From the NCBI GenBank assembly GCA_913060875.1, contig CAJXSL010000022.1:1-64000 (forward strand): 64,000 nt of DNA, given 5' to 3'. The notes under the pieces were generated by a model that was not told the origin of the DNA, did no database searches, and worked only from the letters and a program-made list of their open reading frames with translations. The translations under genes were made by a program, and so were the position numbers. Positions 27,923 through 36,439 of this stretch are shown here, piece by piece (within the stretch, counting starts at the first letter, position 1; each line of letters starts with the position of its first letter). The stretch is from an uncultured Desulfobacteraceae bacterium (lineage in GTDB: Bacteria; Desulfobacterota; Desulfobacteria; Desulfobacterales; UBA5852).

Positions 27923-28582
27923 TCAACCGACCGCGGCCTGGCACAGGGCGTCCAGTCCCATTCGGTCGACCATGCGGCCCAGGCGCTCGTTTTTCTGGCC
28001 GTTTTGCGCATAGAATTGAATCAGGCGCTCGATGGTGGCCAGTGCCTGTGTCTCATCCAGATCCTCGGCGATCACATCGGCCAGACGCGGTTTTTTGGTG
28101 CCGATACCGCCGGCCATGACGGTCCAGCCTTTCTTTTTCCCCAGCAGGGAAATATCCTTGATACAGTTCTCGGCACACATATTGGTGCACCCGCTGACCC
28201 CCATTTTCATCTTCCCCGGAAGCTGATAGCCATGGAATTTTTCGTCCAGCTTCATGCCCATGCCAAGGCTGTCCTGCAAGCCCAGCCGGCAGAATTGGGT
28301 CCCGGGGCAAGCCTTGATGCTGCGAACGCACAAACCCACTGCGTGGCCGGGAGACATGTTCAAATCACTCCAGACGGCATCCACATCCTCCTCCCGTATG
28401 CCGACGATCGCAATACGGGCCGCACTGGTGAGCTTGAGGGCCTGGCAATTGTATTTTTCCGCCACGTCGGCAATGGTGCGCAGTTGCGCCGGGGTGGTGA
28501 CGCCGCAGGGGATATGGGGGGCAATGGCATAGGTTTCCTTGTCGCGCTGCAGAATGGTACCTTTTTCTCCCAGTTTCAGCAT
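27923..28582 (-). CDS. Small assimilatory-type sirohaem sulfite reductase
   Basis: 219 residues from the ATG at 28582 (GGAAAGG upstream); the frame extends to 28666 without a start signal. It is a compact nitrite/sulfite reductase fold: a ferredoxin-like half (APHIPCGVTTPAQLRTIADV, KLTSAARIAIVG) and the sirohaem/[4Fe-4S] site C92-x5-C98 (ACPGTQFC) and C132-x3-C136 (GCTNMC). Length and motifs fit the low-molecular-weight, low-spin sulfite reductase known from Desulfovibrio vulgaris. It reduces sulfite to sulfide with six electrons in vitro; the in vivo role is uncertain. It stands alone, 63 nt upstream of the response regulator on the same strand. Confidence 0.88.
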   Translation of the reverse strand: MLKLGEKGTILQRDKETYAIAPHIPCGVTTPAQLRTIADVAEKYNCQALKLTSAARIAIVGIREEDVDAVWSDLNMSPGHAVGLCVRSIKACPGTQFCRLGLQDSLGMGMKLDEKFHGYQLPGKMKMGVSGCTNMCAENCIKDISLLGKKKGWTVMAGGIGTKKPRLADVIAEDLDETQALATIERLIQFYAQNGQKNERLGRMVDRMGLDALCQAAVG

Positions 28583-28840
28583 GGGTGCATCCTTTCCTTC
28601 ATGAATCGTTGTTGGCATTATTCGTTTTTGGGGACCGGGCCATACGTATCGGTTGCCCACAATCATTCGGTTGGCGTCAGATCCGAGGCCATGGCCACAG
28701 CCCTATGCCAACCGTTTTCATTACAGCTTTTTCATCGCTTTTTCAAATGCCCGCGCAATAACGGCAAATCAGCAACATGTCAATCAAATGCCGCGCCACG
28801 GTAAAAAACCGACATTTGAGGACCATCGCCGGGGCGGTAT

Positions 28841-29491
28841 TCAGACATCGTCCGAGCATTCGGGGCCCGTATAGGCAATGTGCAGCCCCACCAGGCGTGC
28901 CACCAAAATGGTGAGATAGAGTTGTCCCACGAGGGCTTCGGTATAGGCCAGGGCCTGGGCCGGACCGTTGATCGGGGTAATATCGCCATAGCCCAGGGTG
29001 CTGAGGGTGATGAAGCTGAAATAGACGAAATCACTCTTGGTCAGCAGGGCGCTGTTGAAAGATCCCGGAATCAGGGTATCGACAATGGCATAGAGATCAT
29101 GCCAGGCCACGCCGATCAGCAGGTAGACACAGACCGCCGCCGCGACTTTTTCCACATCCACGCGTCCGCTTCGCAGGGCGTACCCCAGAATATGGAAAAT
29201 CACGAACCCGAAAGCCACAACCACCACGATATCGGAAGCCACCCGGATGGTCCGGACCTGGAAGAACTCATTGGCCCATCCCAGCATAAGGGCCGGAATA
29301 ATGATCGCAAGAGCAAGAACCACCTGGCGTCGATTCTCGCCGACCGCATAGACACTGGAAAGCAAAACCAGACTCGTGAAGACATTCAAAAGCAGGGTCA
29401 GGCCGGTCAGTTTGAAATGGTCCAGAAAAGGGTAGAACAAAAGCAGCAGTAAAAGCATCACCAGCAGGATATTGAAGCGATACTGTTTCAT
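28841..29491 (-). CDS. Potassium-channel family membrane protein
   Basis: 216 residues with about six hydrophobic segments. The pore loop reads FITLSTLGYGDITP, containing the K+ selectivity filter TLGYGD, between the two last helices. No RCK/TrkA-N domain is attached, and the C-terminus ends about 35 residues after the filter. It is probably a voltage-independent K+ channel of the inner membrane. It is monocistronic; the 177 nt upstream hold no clear feature. Confidence 0.88.
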   Translation of the reverse strand: MKQYRFNILLVMLLLLLLFYPFLDHFKLTGLTLLLNVFTSLVLLSSVYAVGENRRQVVLALAIIIPALMLGWANEFFQVRTIRVASDIVVVVAFGFVIFHILGYALRSGRVDVEKVAAAVCVYLLIGVAWHDLYAIVDTLIPGSFNSALLTKSDFVYFSFITLSTLGYGDITPINGPAQALAYTEALVGQLYLTILVARLVGLHIAYTGPECSDDV

Positions 29492-29668
29492 TTTCGCTCT
29501 CCCGATTCAGGGTTGTGGATGCGCCCGTCCGCAGGTGGCAAGGGTCAGTCCACCACCGTGATGGCAGGACAGACAAGGTTAGGATGCGGATTCAACGCGC
29601 GACATCGTTGGAATGACCGCTGCCGTCCTTAATCGACTGGTCCCAATGTGGTGTCTTCGCAATGAGTT

Positions 29669-30559
29669 TCATAAGCATCGGCGCCGCGGCATGCAGATCG
29701 CATCCTGGGGCTCTCCGGACAGGATGAACTCGGCCACCGCGTCGGCCACGATGGCAGCACCGGCATCGTTCAAGTGGAAAAAATCCGTCAAAAGGCAAAA
29801 GCCATTACGGCGGGAAATGGCGTCAAAAGACTGGTGCAGTAAAAACCGGCGCACTTTAACCGCCAGTCCCATTCCGTCACGGTACTCGCCAAACGAACGC
29901 CCCGGTTGGTGGCCATGGTTTTCAAGATAGGAACGCATGCGTTCATGTACAGGCAGGTAGGCGCAGCCGGTTTCATGGGCCACCGACTGAATGATCCGGG
30001 TGTAGGCCGCCGTCAGTTGAAAAGCCCTATGGGCCGGGTCCTCCCCCAGGGGTGGCAGGGACAACAGGGCCAACGGAGCGGCCGTGGCATTACGGAGTTG
30101 CAAGCAAATTTCCGTCAGATAACGGCGAAAGGTTTCCCGGGTCGGCCGTTCCGGCAACCCCATCTGCTCCATGGTTTCATGGGCGTTGGCCGTACTCAGA
30201 GCGGCATAGACATCGTTGGTGCCGACCATGAGGGTTACCCACGAAGGCCGGCAGGCGGTCACCGCCGCCAATCGCTGCAGAGCATTGTAAGCCAACTCGC
30301 CGTTGACGCCGGCATTGACAAAGCGATACCCCTTGGGGCGGAACCGTTTCTGAAGAAGGGCAACATAGTCGCTGCTGGTGCGGCCATGGGTAATGCTGTC
30401 GCCAACACAGACCACCGTGGGACAATCGAAGGTATCGGCCTCGGCGGCCATCCGCTCCGGTGCGTTCGTCGGAAGCCGGTCGCTCTGGAATTGCAGCCAG
30501 CGGTACAATCCGATGACGCCGCCGGCCAGACCGACAGTAATCATCAACACGGTTGCCAT
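29669..30559 (-). CDS. SGNH/GDSL-family hydrolase, membrane-anchored
   Basis: 296 residues. The N-terminal hydrophobic segment (MITVGLAGGVIGLYRWL) is a signal anchor. SGNH blocks are present: VCVGDSITHG (nucleophile Ser), a Gly in NAGVNGELAYN, MVGTNDVY (Asn) and DFFHLNDAG (Asp and His) near the C-terminus. Such enzymes deacylate or deacetylate lipids, carbohydrates or peptidoglycan; the substrate is unknown. It is 25 nt downstream of the HAD-family gene on the same strand, so co-transcription is likely. The last residues (PRRRCL) are basic. Confidence 0.87.
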   Translation of the reverse strand: MATVLMITVGLAGGVIGLYRWLQFQSDRLPTNAPERMAAEADTFDCPTVVCVGDSITHGRTSSDYVALLQKRFRPKGYRFVNAGVNGELAYNALQRLAAVTACRPSWVTLMVGTNDVYAALSTANAHETMEQMGLPERPTRETFRRYLTEICLQLRNATAAPLALLSLPPLGEDPAHRAFQLTAAYTRIIQSVAHETGCAYLPVHERMRSYLENHGHQPGRSFGEYRDGMGLAVKVRRFLLHQSFDAISRRNGFCLLTDFFHLNDAGAAIVADAVAEFILSGEPQDAICMPRRRCL

Positions 30560-30584
30560 CAGCGCGATAACATTCTCCCGCTCA

Positions 30585-31055
30585 TCAGGACCGCAGCGTT
30601 GCGGTAAGTCTCAGGGGGTTCGACAGAAGCTCCAGGGCCGGAACGATGCCCGTGCAGACGATATCGGCGGCCGCCAGGGTCGTGGTGGCCGCTCCTTCCT
30701 TCAGTATAACGGCAATTCCCAGTTCCGCCGCCTGCAGCATCAGCCGATCGTTGCGGCCGTTGCCCACGGCCACCGTTTCGCCGCACCCCAGGCGATTCAC
30801 GTAGTCCCGCTTGGCGACGTCCTGGTGGCCCGGCGGCAATACGGAAAGCTGCACCGGCGCATCCGCCAGTTGGCCGGCTGCCAGACCGAAAGTGTCCGCC
30901 GTGACGACATGGATGGTCATATGCGGGGCCAGCGCCGCCAGAACATCGCGGACCCCGTCTTCAAGCTGGCCGTCCACGGCCAGGGTGCCGTTGTAGTCCA
31001 TTACGAGATGGGCCAGCTGCAATTTTCGATATCCCGGGATGTCCACCTGAATCAT
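30585..31055 (-). CDS. HAD-family hydrolase resembling soluble P-type ATPase phosphatase domain
   Basis: 157 residues from the ATG at 31055 (GAAAGGAAA upstream); the open frame further up has no start signal. Motif I is MDYNGTLA, where the second acidic residue of the usual DxDGT is Asn, as in P-type-ATPase-like soluble HAD proteins. TADT marks motif II and GNGRNDRLML resembles the GDGxND hinge. It is cytosolic, probably a small phosphatase; the substrate is unknown. It lies between a GGDEF gene and the SGNH hydrolase on the same strand. Confidence 0.82.
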   Translation of the reverse strand: MIQVDIPGYRKLQLAHLVMDYNGTLAVDGQLEDGVRDVLAALAPHMTIHVVTADTFGLAAGQLADAPVQLSVLPPGHQDVAKRDYVNRLGCGETVAVGNGRNDRLMLQAAELGIAVILKEGAATTTLAAADIVCTGIVPALELLSNPLRLTATLRS

Positions 31056-31128
31056 GGTTTTCCTTTCAGAACCTGCACGGTCACGGTGCCGCCTGATGAA
31101 ATGTCGGGTCCTCAAATTTGGACGGCGT

Positions 31129-32037
31129 TCAATCAATATCCAGACTGACCCGATTACGTCCATTGATTTTACTCTGGTACATCATCTGATCCGCCCGCTC
31201 GACCACCATCGTTACGCTGTCATCGGTCCGGACCAGGGTGCCGCCAATCGATGCGGTCACACTGAGATAATCGTTTTCGAGAGGAATGCGCGTCTGGGCG
31301 ATGAGCGCCCGCACCCGTTCCGCCACGACGGCAAGGTGCCTTTCGTCCACATTGAGTAACACCGCCAGGAATTCCTCCCCACCCCAGCGGCAGCATATAT
31401 CGAAGGGGCGCAGGCTGCGGGTCAGGGTGCTGGCCACCAATTGGAGCGTGCGATCACCGATCGCATGGCCATGCGTGTCGTTGACGGACTTAAAATGGTC
31501 GATATCGATAAAAAGAATGCCGAAGGTGACGTCGTAGCGTTTGGTTTCCGCCAGACGGAAGGCGATGGTGGCCTCCATGCTGCGGCGATTGGGAAGCTCG
31601 GTAAGCCCGTCCAACGTGGCGAGCTTTTCCAGAAGGGCGACCCGCTGGCGAAGGCTTTCGGGGGACGAATCATCCGAAAAAATTTCCATAACTCCCGAAA
31701 TGGATCCGGAAGGACCTTCAATGGGCGCCACACGAATCCGGACCGGTTTGCGGTACCCGCTCTTGTGAAGCAGATACACCTCGGATTCCCGACGCTGACC
31801 GTCCTCCAGAACCTCGGCCGCCGGGCAACTGTTCCGGCAAAGACTGCGCCCCTTTTTGTCTACATGGCAAAGGATATTGTCAGCACAAGACCGCCCCAAT
31901 ACTTCGGCGGCCGGATAACCTGTAATCCGCTCGGCACCTTTATTCCAAAAAACAATCTTGCGCTGCCGGTCGAGAAAGTAGACCCCTTCATAAAGGTTAT
32001 CCAGCACTGCACGGTAAAGCGTTGCGTTCTCCGCCAT
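31129..32037 (-). CDS. PAS-GGDEF diguanylate cyclase
   Basis: 302 residues, cytosolic. The N-terminal PAS domain (about 5-120) contains a cysteine set, C51, C57, C67 and C71, that could bind a metal or cluster. The GGDEF domain (about 140-300) has the active motif GGEEF at 219-223 and an inhibitory I-site RPFD at 210-213, five residues before it. Both the catalytic and product-binding residues look intact, so it should make cyclic-di-GMP under feedback control. The opposing activity may be the HD-GYP protein at 3766. Confidence 0.93.
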   Translation of the reverse strand: MAENATLYRAVLDNLYEGVYFLDRQRKIVFWNKGAERITGYPAAEVLGRSCADNILCHVDKKGRSLCRNSCPAAEVLEDGQRRESEVYLLHKSGYRKPVRIRVAPIEGPSGSISGVMEIFSDDSSPESLRQRVALLEKLATLDGLTELPNRRSMEATIAFRLAETKRYDVTFGILFIDIDHFKSVNDTHGHAIGDRTLQLVASTLTRSLRPFDICCRWGGEEFLAVLLNVDERHLAVVAERVRALIAQTRIPLENDYLSVTASIGGTLVRTDDSVTMVVERADQMMYQSKINGRNRVSLDID

Positions 32038-32057
32038 AGGGCAAGCATCTCCGGACT

Positions 32058-32951
32058 TTAGAGCGCAAAAGGCGTCAGGCTTTCATACCCATCCTCTGTC
32101 ACCAGAAGGGTCTGTTCGAATTGGGCGGATAGCGAACCGTCAGCCGTGACGGCGGTCCATTTGTCTTCCAGAATGCGCAGCTGATGACGCCCCAGATTGA
32201 TCATGGGCTCCACCGTAAAAACCATCCCGGGCACCAGGGGCACGCCCGTGTTCCGGCGGCCGAAATGGGGTACCTGGGGGGCTTCGTGGAACTGGAAGCC
32301 CACCCCGTGTCCAACGAATTCGCGCACCACCGAGCAATTCTGGCTTTCGGCATACTGCTGGATGGCCCAACCGATATCCCCGATGCAGTTGCCCGGCCGC
32401 ACCATGGCGAGTCCCTCTTTCAGACAGGTCCGGGCGACATTCACGATTTTACGGGCATCGTCGCTGGGGGTTCCGATAAAAAAAGTTTTATTGGCATCCG
32501 CATAGTAGCCGTCCAAGATGGAAGTGATATCCACATTGACGATATCGCCGTCTTGTAGAACGCGGGGCCCCGGGATGCCGTGACAAATCACGTCGTTGAT
32601 GGAAACGCAGACACTCTTGGGGAACCCGCGGTAGTTGAGCGGCGCCGGCGTCGCACCGTGGCGGATGGTGAAGTCATGAACGATCGTGTTGATCTCGTCG
32701 GTAACGAGTCCGGGTCCCAGCACCTTTTCGACCTCCGCGAAGGTTGCCAGAACCAGTTCACCCGCCGCACGGATTTTTTCAACATCGGTGGCGGACTTCA
32801 ATCGGATGTTGTAGCGCTTCTGGTAACTTTTCTGGAGGGATTCGGGCGGTGGCGTAGACCGCCCCATGCAGCAATTTTTGTATTTTTTGCCGCTGCCACA
32901 GGGGCAGGCGTCATTGCGGCCGATTTTGGTTGATTTCTTTTTCTGTTTCAT
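32058..32951 (-). CDS. map: Type I methionine aminopeptidase with N-terminal SEC-C zinc motif
   Basis: 298 residues from the ATG at 32951, 5 nt after GGAG; the frame runs on to 33170 without support. Residues 10-28 are a SEC-C metal-binding motif (C16-P-C18 ... C27-C28) as found at the end of SecA. The rest is a methionine aminopeptidase: NVDITSILDGYYADANKTF holds the metal-binding aspartates, EFVGHGVGFQFHE a histidine, and FTVEPM a glutamate. It removes N-terminal methionine from new proteins. The SEC-C form is known in several bacteria and may aid ribosome binding. It ends 21 nt before the GGDEF gene starts, on the same strand. Confidence 0.94.
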   Translation of the reverse strand: MKQKKKSTKIGRNDACPCGSGKKYKNCCMGRSTPPPESLQKSYQKRYNIRLKSATDVEKIRAAGELVLATFAEVEKVLGPGLVTDEINTIVHDFTIRHGATPAPLNYRGFPKSVCVSINDVICHGIPGPRVLQDGDIVNVDITSILDGYYADANKTFFIGTPSDDARKIVNVARTCLKEGLAMVRPGNCIGDIGWAIQQYAESQNCSVVREFVGHGVGFQFHEAPQVPHFGRRNTGVPLVPGMVFTVEPMINLGRHQLRILEDKWTAVTADGSLSAQFEQTLLVTEDGYESLTPFAL

Positions 32952-33228
32952 CGTCTCCACAGCTCCGGAGCATCCGCTCCGATGGTTTTTACAGCAACCC
33001 CATCTCATACCAACAGGCGACGGTCCAGCCTGCGACGGGAGTTGACAACCGCTGGACCACAGTACAAGCCAGGGCATCATAAGTCCAGCAATGATTCGCA
33101 GACCGGTATGATGCTGGGGTCTCCGTCCGCAGGGTGAACTGGCCGGTTTCCCACGGGGCCTCCTCCCCACCGATCCGGCGCCTGCCCGTCCCCGACGATT
33201 CGGCCCGCCTCCTGGCTATCATCATTTT

Positions 33229-33804
33229 TTAGGGGGGTGTCATGACCGTTGCCTTGCGGATGATCACGGACTCCCGGGGCACATCCCGATAGGGGCCTTT
33301 GCGTCCGGTTCGCACCGCTTCGATGGCCATGACCACATCCATCCCCTTGACCACCCGGCCGAAAACACAATAGCCCCATCCCTGCATCGACTTCTCCCGA
33401 TAGTCCAGGTTGGGATTGTCTTTGGTATTGATGAAGAACTGGGCTGTAGCCGAATGCGGGTCCCCCGTACGGGCCATGGCAATACTGCCCTTTCGGTTTT
33501 TGAGACCATTGTCGGCTTCGTTTTTTATCGGTGCCCGGGTGGTTTTGCGCGCCATCGCTTCGGTCAGGCCACCGCTTTGAATCATGAAATTTTTTATCAC
33601 CCGGTGGAAAATGACCCCGTCATAAAATCCGTCCCGGGTGTAGGTTAAAAAATTCTCAACGGTTTGGGGCGCACGGTGGGAAGACAGTTCCAAAACGATG
33701 GTCCCCATGCTGGTATCCAACTTTACCCGGGGGCTTGCCGCCCAGGCATTTCCCCACCCGGCCAACAGTATGGTGGCCACAGCCATCATCAGAGCTTTAC
33801 GCAC
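33229..33804 (-). CDS. Periplasmic cyclophilin-type peptidyl-prolyl isomerase
   Basis: 191 residues from GTG at 33804, chosen because AAGGAGG lies 6 nt upstream; the frame can be extended to 33888 without a site. A signal peptide (MMAVATILLAGWGNAWA) precedes a cyclophilin domain: MGTIVLELSSHRAPQTVENF, FHRVIKNFMIQSGG with the catalytic Arg, SATAQFFINTKDNPNLD, and YCVFGRVVKGMDVV. It speeds cis-trans isomerisation at proline during folding in the periplasm. It appears monocistronic; the downstream map gene is 277 nt away. Confidence 0.93.
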   Translation of the reverse strand: MRKALMMAVATILLAGWGNAWAASPRVKLDTSMGTIVLELSSHRAPQTVENFLTYTRDGFYDGVIFHRVIKNFMIQSGGLTEAMARKTTRAPIKNEADNGLKNRKGSIAMARTGDPHSATAQFFINTKDNPNLDYREKSMQGWGYCVFGRVVKGMDVVMAIEAVRTGRKGPYRDVPRESVIIRKATVMTPP

Positions 33805-34059
33805 ATGAACCTCCTTGACCTTGATTCGATAGACACTCACGGCCCGGTGGACGCCAAGTCGCATCATCAACCATCGTTCGGGCCTCATGAGAACCCTTTG
33901 AAATCACAACGGGAAGAAAATAGCACGGAACACTGCGGCTGCCAAGGGTATCGAAGGGGAAAGCCGTTTTCCTGGACAGCGCCGGTCAGCCGTCATTTTT
34001 TACCAATATCCTCAGCGCGTTATTAAATGGGCCGCCACCCGCGCCATCCCAGAAAGGGT

Positions 34060-34089
34060 TTGACACCAGGTTGGCCCATCAAGTAAAAT
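34060..34089 (+). promoter_or_regulatory. Sigma70-type promoter of the DtxR-type regulator gene
   Basis: TTGACA at 34060-34065 and TAAAAT at 34084-34089, 18 nt apart, ending 40 nt before the ATG at 34130. The -35 box is perfect and the -10 box matches five of six bases. Confidence 0.65.
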
Positions 34090-34129
34090 TCGGAACGCCT
34101 AAATTTTTTAACCTTACAGAGGTGAGCCG

Positions 34130-34894
34130 ATGGACCCTGTGGATGAACTCAGCGCTAGCATGGAAGATTATCTGGAGGCGATTTACCATATCGTCACCGC
34201 CAAGCAGGCGGCCCGCGCCAAAGATATCGCCAAACGCCTGGAGGTCAACAACTCTTCGGTCACCGGCGCTTTGCGCACCCTGTCCGAAAAAGGCTTCATC
34301 AACTACGCGCCCTATGACGTCATCACCCTGACCCCCAAAGGCCACAAACATGCCGAGGATGTGGTCCGACGTCATGAGGCCCTGATGGACTTTTTTACCA
34401 AAGTATTGTGTGTGGATAAAACGGAAGCATCGGACGCCGCCTGTAAAATGGAGCATGCCGTTTCCCGCACGATCCTGGATCGTCTCATCCGTTTTGTCGA
34501 ATTTATCGAAATCTGTCCCCGGGGTGGTGAAGCGCTCATCCAGGGCTTCAACAACCACTGCCGCCAGGACGGCACCTTTGTCACCTGCCGGGATTCCCTG
34601 GCGCGTTGCCTTGAGGATTTAAAGCAGCGCCAAAAAAATATCGAAGACGACCAGTTGGATACGGTTCCTTTAAATGATCTTCTCGGCAACCAGCGGGGTA
34701 AGATTGTCAAAATCAAGGGAACAGGGGGAATCAGTAAAAAACTGGCCGATCTGGAAATCACGCCCGGCAGCATCGTGGAAGTGATCAAAATCAATGCCGA
34801 GAGTGGTGCTTGCGACATCAAGGTCAGGGGATATCGTCTGTCTCTCAGCATCGAAGAGGCAGCCAAGATTCTGGTCGAACGCTCGGCCGCTTAG
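34130..34894 (+). CDS. DtxR/MntR-family metal-dependent transcriptional regulator with FeoA domain
   Basis: 254 residues. The N-terminal winged helix (MEDYLEAIYHIV...AKDIAKRLEVNNSSVTGALRTL, blocks separated) is followed by a dimerisation domain with metal-binding residues (RRHEALMDFFTKVLCVD, KMEHAVS). A C-terminal FeoA/SH3-like domain runs from about 180 to 250 (GSIVEVIKINAESGACDIKVRG). Known relatives repress iron or manganese uptake genes when metal is bound. A linker of about 35 residues with three cysteines (CRQDG...CRDSLARC) separates the dimer and FeoA parts. Its own promoter lies upstream. It converges on the anti-sigma gene, 3 nt away. Confidence 0.9.
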   Translation: MDPVDELSASMEDYLEAIYHIVTAKQAARAKDIAKRLEVNNSSVTGALRTLSEKGFINYAPYDVITLTPKGHKHAEDVVRRHEALMDFFTKVLCVDKTEASDAACKMEHAVSRTILDRLIRFVEFIEICPRGGEALIQGFNNHCRQDGTFVTCRDSLARCLEDLKQRQKNIEDDQLDTVPLNDLLGNQRGKIVKIKGTGGISKKLADLEITPGSIVEVIKINAESGACDIKVRGYRLSLSIEEAAKILVERSAA

Positions 34895-34896
34895 CG

Positions 34897-35157
34897 TCAA
34901 ACCCCTTGATCTGCCGATTCGATCAGCTCGCGCAGCTTTTCGGCGAAGGTGTCGGGCAGGGGGTAATCCTCGGCTGACGAACGGCATAAATCGACCGTGC
35001 GCTGAAGGGTCTCGTAGCAGGTATGGCAATGACAGCAGTCGCGGATGTGAGCTTCCACCTGGGCCCGGGCATCGTCGTCCAACTCATGATCGATATATTC
35101 CGACATCTTCTCGAATAAGGCCATACATTTATGGTGATCGTGGCCGTTATGCGTCAT
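34897..35157 (-). CDS. Zinc-type anti-sigma factor (ZAS)
   Basis: 86 residues from the ATG at 35157 (AAAGGAT upstream; a TTG two codons earlier is possible). It shows a complete zinc anti-sigma motif, C11-x25-H37-x3-C41-x2-C44, with extra cysteines C42 and C47. No membrane segment is present, so it is a soluble anti-sigma factor of the RsrA/ChrR sort, a type that often responds to oxidants through its cysteines. It overlaps the sigma gene by 11 nt, implying stoichiometric expression. The target is almost certainly the neighbouring ECF sigma factor. Confidence 0.9.
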   Translation of the reverse strand: MTHNGHDHHKCMALFEKMSEYIDHELDDDARAQVEAHIRDCCHCHTCYETLQRTVDLCRSSAEDYPLPDTFAEKLRELIESADQGV

Positions 35158-35770
35158 GGTCAAAATATCCTTTTAATTTTTCCCGCAAAAAAAGACGGGC
35201 ACGGTGCAGGCGGACCTTGGTATTGGCTACGGAAATATCGAGAATTTGAGCGGTTTCCTCCGTTGAAAATCCCTCCTGGTCCCGCAGGACAACCACCATG
35301 CGATAGTTCTTGGGCAGTTCGATGATGGCCTTGCGGATATGCCCGGCCAACTCTTGGTTCAACAACTGATCCAGGGGTTTTTTAGCCCATCCCGGCGCCT
35401 GATCGGGCGGCAAATCGCCTTCCCCGGGCATGAATTCCTCCAGAGAAAGTTCGCGATCCGGCGCATGTTTGGGTTTGCGCTTGGCCTTGAGACAGGTTGT
35501 GGTGGCCACCCGGTACATCCAGTTTTTAAAACGGGTTTCATAGCGGAAGCCCTTAAGATAGCGAAAGACGTTCAGGAAGGTTTCCTGCACCAGATCTTCC
35601 GCATCGCGGGGTTCACCGCACATGCGCATGCCGAAATTGTACAGCTTCTGCTGATATTTCTCCACCAGCTGCTGAAAAAGTTCGGTCCGGCCGCTATTGA
35701 TGGCCTGAACCAGTTCGAAATCCTCATCGCGTATTGTTTTCTTCCCGCTCATGATCTCCTGTCTGATCAT
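35147..35770 (-). CDS. ECF RNA polymerase sigma factor
   Basis: 207 residues. Region 2 (YNFGMRMCGEPRDAEDLVQETFLNVFRYLKGFR, read in blocks) and region 4 (ELPKNYRMVVVLRDQEGFSTEETAQIL, helix-turn-helix) are intact, with a linker between. The start is either ATG at 35770 or ATG at 35752; the latter has AGGAG only 3 nt away. It directs RNA polymerase to a special promoter set, held in check by the overlapping anti-sigma factor. It is preceded by the small peptide, cytochrome b and Fe-S genes with gaps of 26-39 nt, so all are probably one transcript. Confidence 0.93.
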   Translation of the reverse strand: MIRQEIMSGKKTIRDEDFELVQAINSGRTELFQQLVEKYQQKLYNFGMRMCGEPRDAEDLVQETFLNVFRYLKGFRYETRFKNWMYRVATTTCLKAKRKPKHAPDRELSLEEFMPGEGDLPPDQAPGWAKKPLDQLLNQELAGHIRKAIIELPKNYRMVVVLRDQEGFSTEETAQILDISVANTKVRLHRARLFLREKLKGYFDHDA

Positions 35771-35801
35771 CCTTGCTTGTCACCTGACAAGCATCACGCA
35801 T

Positions 35802-35891
35802 TCAGGTTGAGACACCCAACTTGGGCAAAATAACCATCTGCAACAGAAACCAAACGCCCAAAACAATCAGCGGTACCCATAATTCTTTCAT
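35802..35891 (-). CDS. 29-residue single-span membrane peptide
   Basis: A short frame with GAGAGGG about 8 nt upstream of its ATG, lying 31 nt upstream of the ECF sigma ATG and 26 nt after the cytochrome b stop, in the same direction. The translation starts MKELWVPLIVLGVWFLLQ and ends ILPKLGVST, one hydrophobic helix followed by a Pro-Lys turn. It is too short for standard gene calling. It could be an assembly or linking subunit of the cytochrome b/Fe-S pair or a signal-relay peptide. That role is inference; the reading frame, ribosome site and hydrophobicity are seen directly. Confidence 0.65.
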   Translation of the reverse strand: MKELWVPLIVLGVWFLLQMVILPKLGVST

Positions 35892-35917
35892 GGCTTTCCC
35901 TCTCTATCCATAGTGAT

Positions 35918-36400
35918 TTAGCGAATCCTTGTCCACCGTTTTCTGGAAGTAAGTCCCCAGGCCCCCACCAGCAAGAACCCCATTACGGCGGCCAGGTGGA
36001 GGATGTCCAGAAAAACGATGAGGCCGGAGGAAAGATAGTAGCCTTCATAATTCTTGATCACCCGCAGTACCCCCGTGGCCACGATGGTGACCATCATGAC
36101 GCCCTGAATGGCGCCATAGAGGCTCAAACGCCGCCGGGAACGCTCGGCAACAAGATAGCGGGTCAGGTAATAGGCCGCCACCCCCAGCAGAAGGGCGGCG
36201 CCCACGTAGTGAATGAAGTGGGTCACGTAAAATTGGGCCAGCCACCCCAGTCCGGGGATGTCGGCAATATAGTAGCGTTTGAAGATGGGCATCTGTCCGA
36301 ATCCGCTCAGGGCCATGAACAGCAGCAGGGTCATGTAGGCCGCCCGGATCGGAGCCGGCATCAGGCCGTCGGCGGTACGGGATACGGTTGGGGTTGTCAT
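35918..36400 (-). CDS. Four-helix b-type cytochrome membrane subunit
   Basis: 160 residues with four hydrophobic helices. Histidines that could bind haem lie in helix 2 (H61 and H64, THFIHYVGAAL) and helix 4 (H135, DILHLAAVMG). This resembles the cytochrome b anchor of formate dehydrogenase-N type enzymes, though shorter and with fewer histidines. It probably exchanges electrons with quinone and with the neighbouring periplasmic Fe-S protein, whose gene ends 39 nt upstream. No molybdopterin catalytic subunit is present nearby. AAGGAG precedes the ATG. Confidence 0.78.
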   Translation of the reverse strand: MTTPTVSRTADGLMPAPIRAAYMTLLLFMALSGFGQMPIFKRYYIADIPGLGWLAQFYVTHFIHYVGAALLLGVAAYYLTRYLVAERSRRRLSLYGAIQGVMMVTIVATGVLRVIKNYEGYYLSSGLIVFLDILHLAAVMGFLLVGAWGLTSRKRWTRIR

Positions 36401-36439
36401 GAAAAACTCCTTTTCGATCGATGGCGTTGGGCAGCGGTT

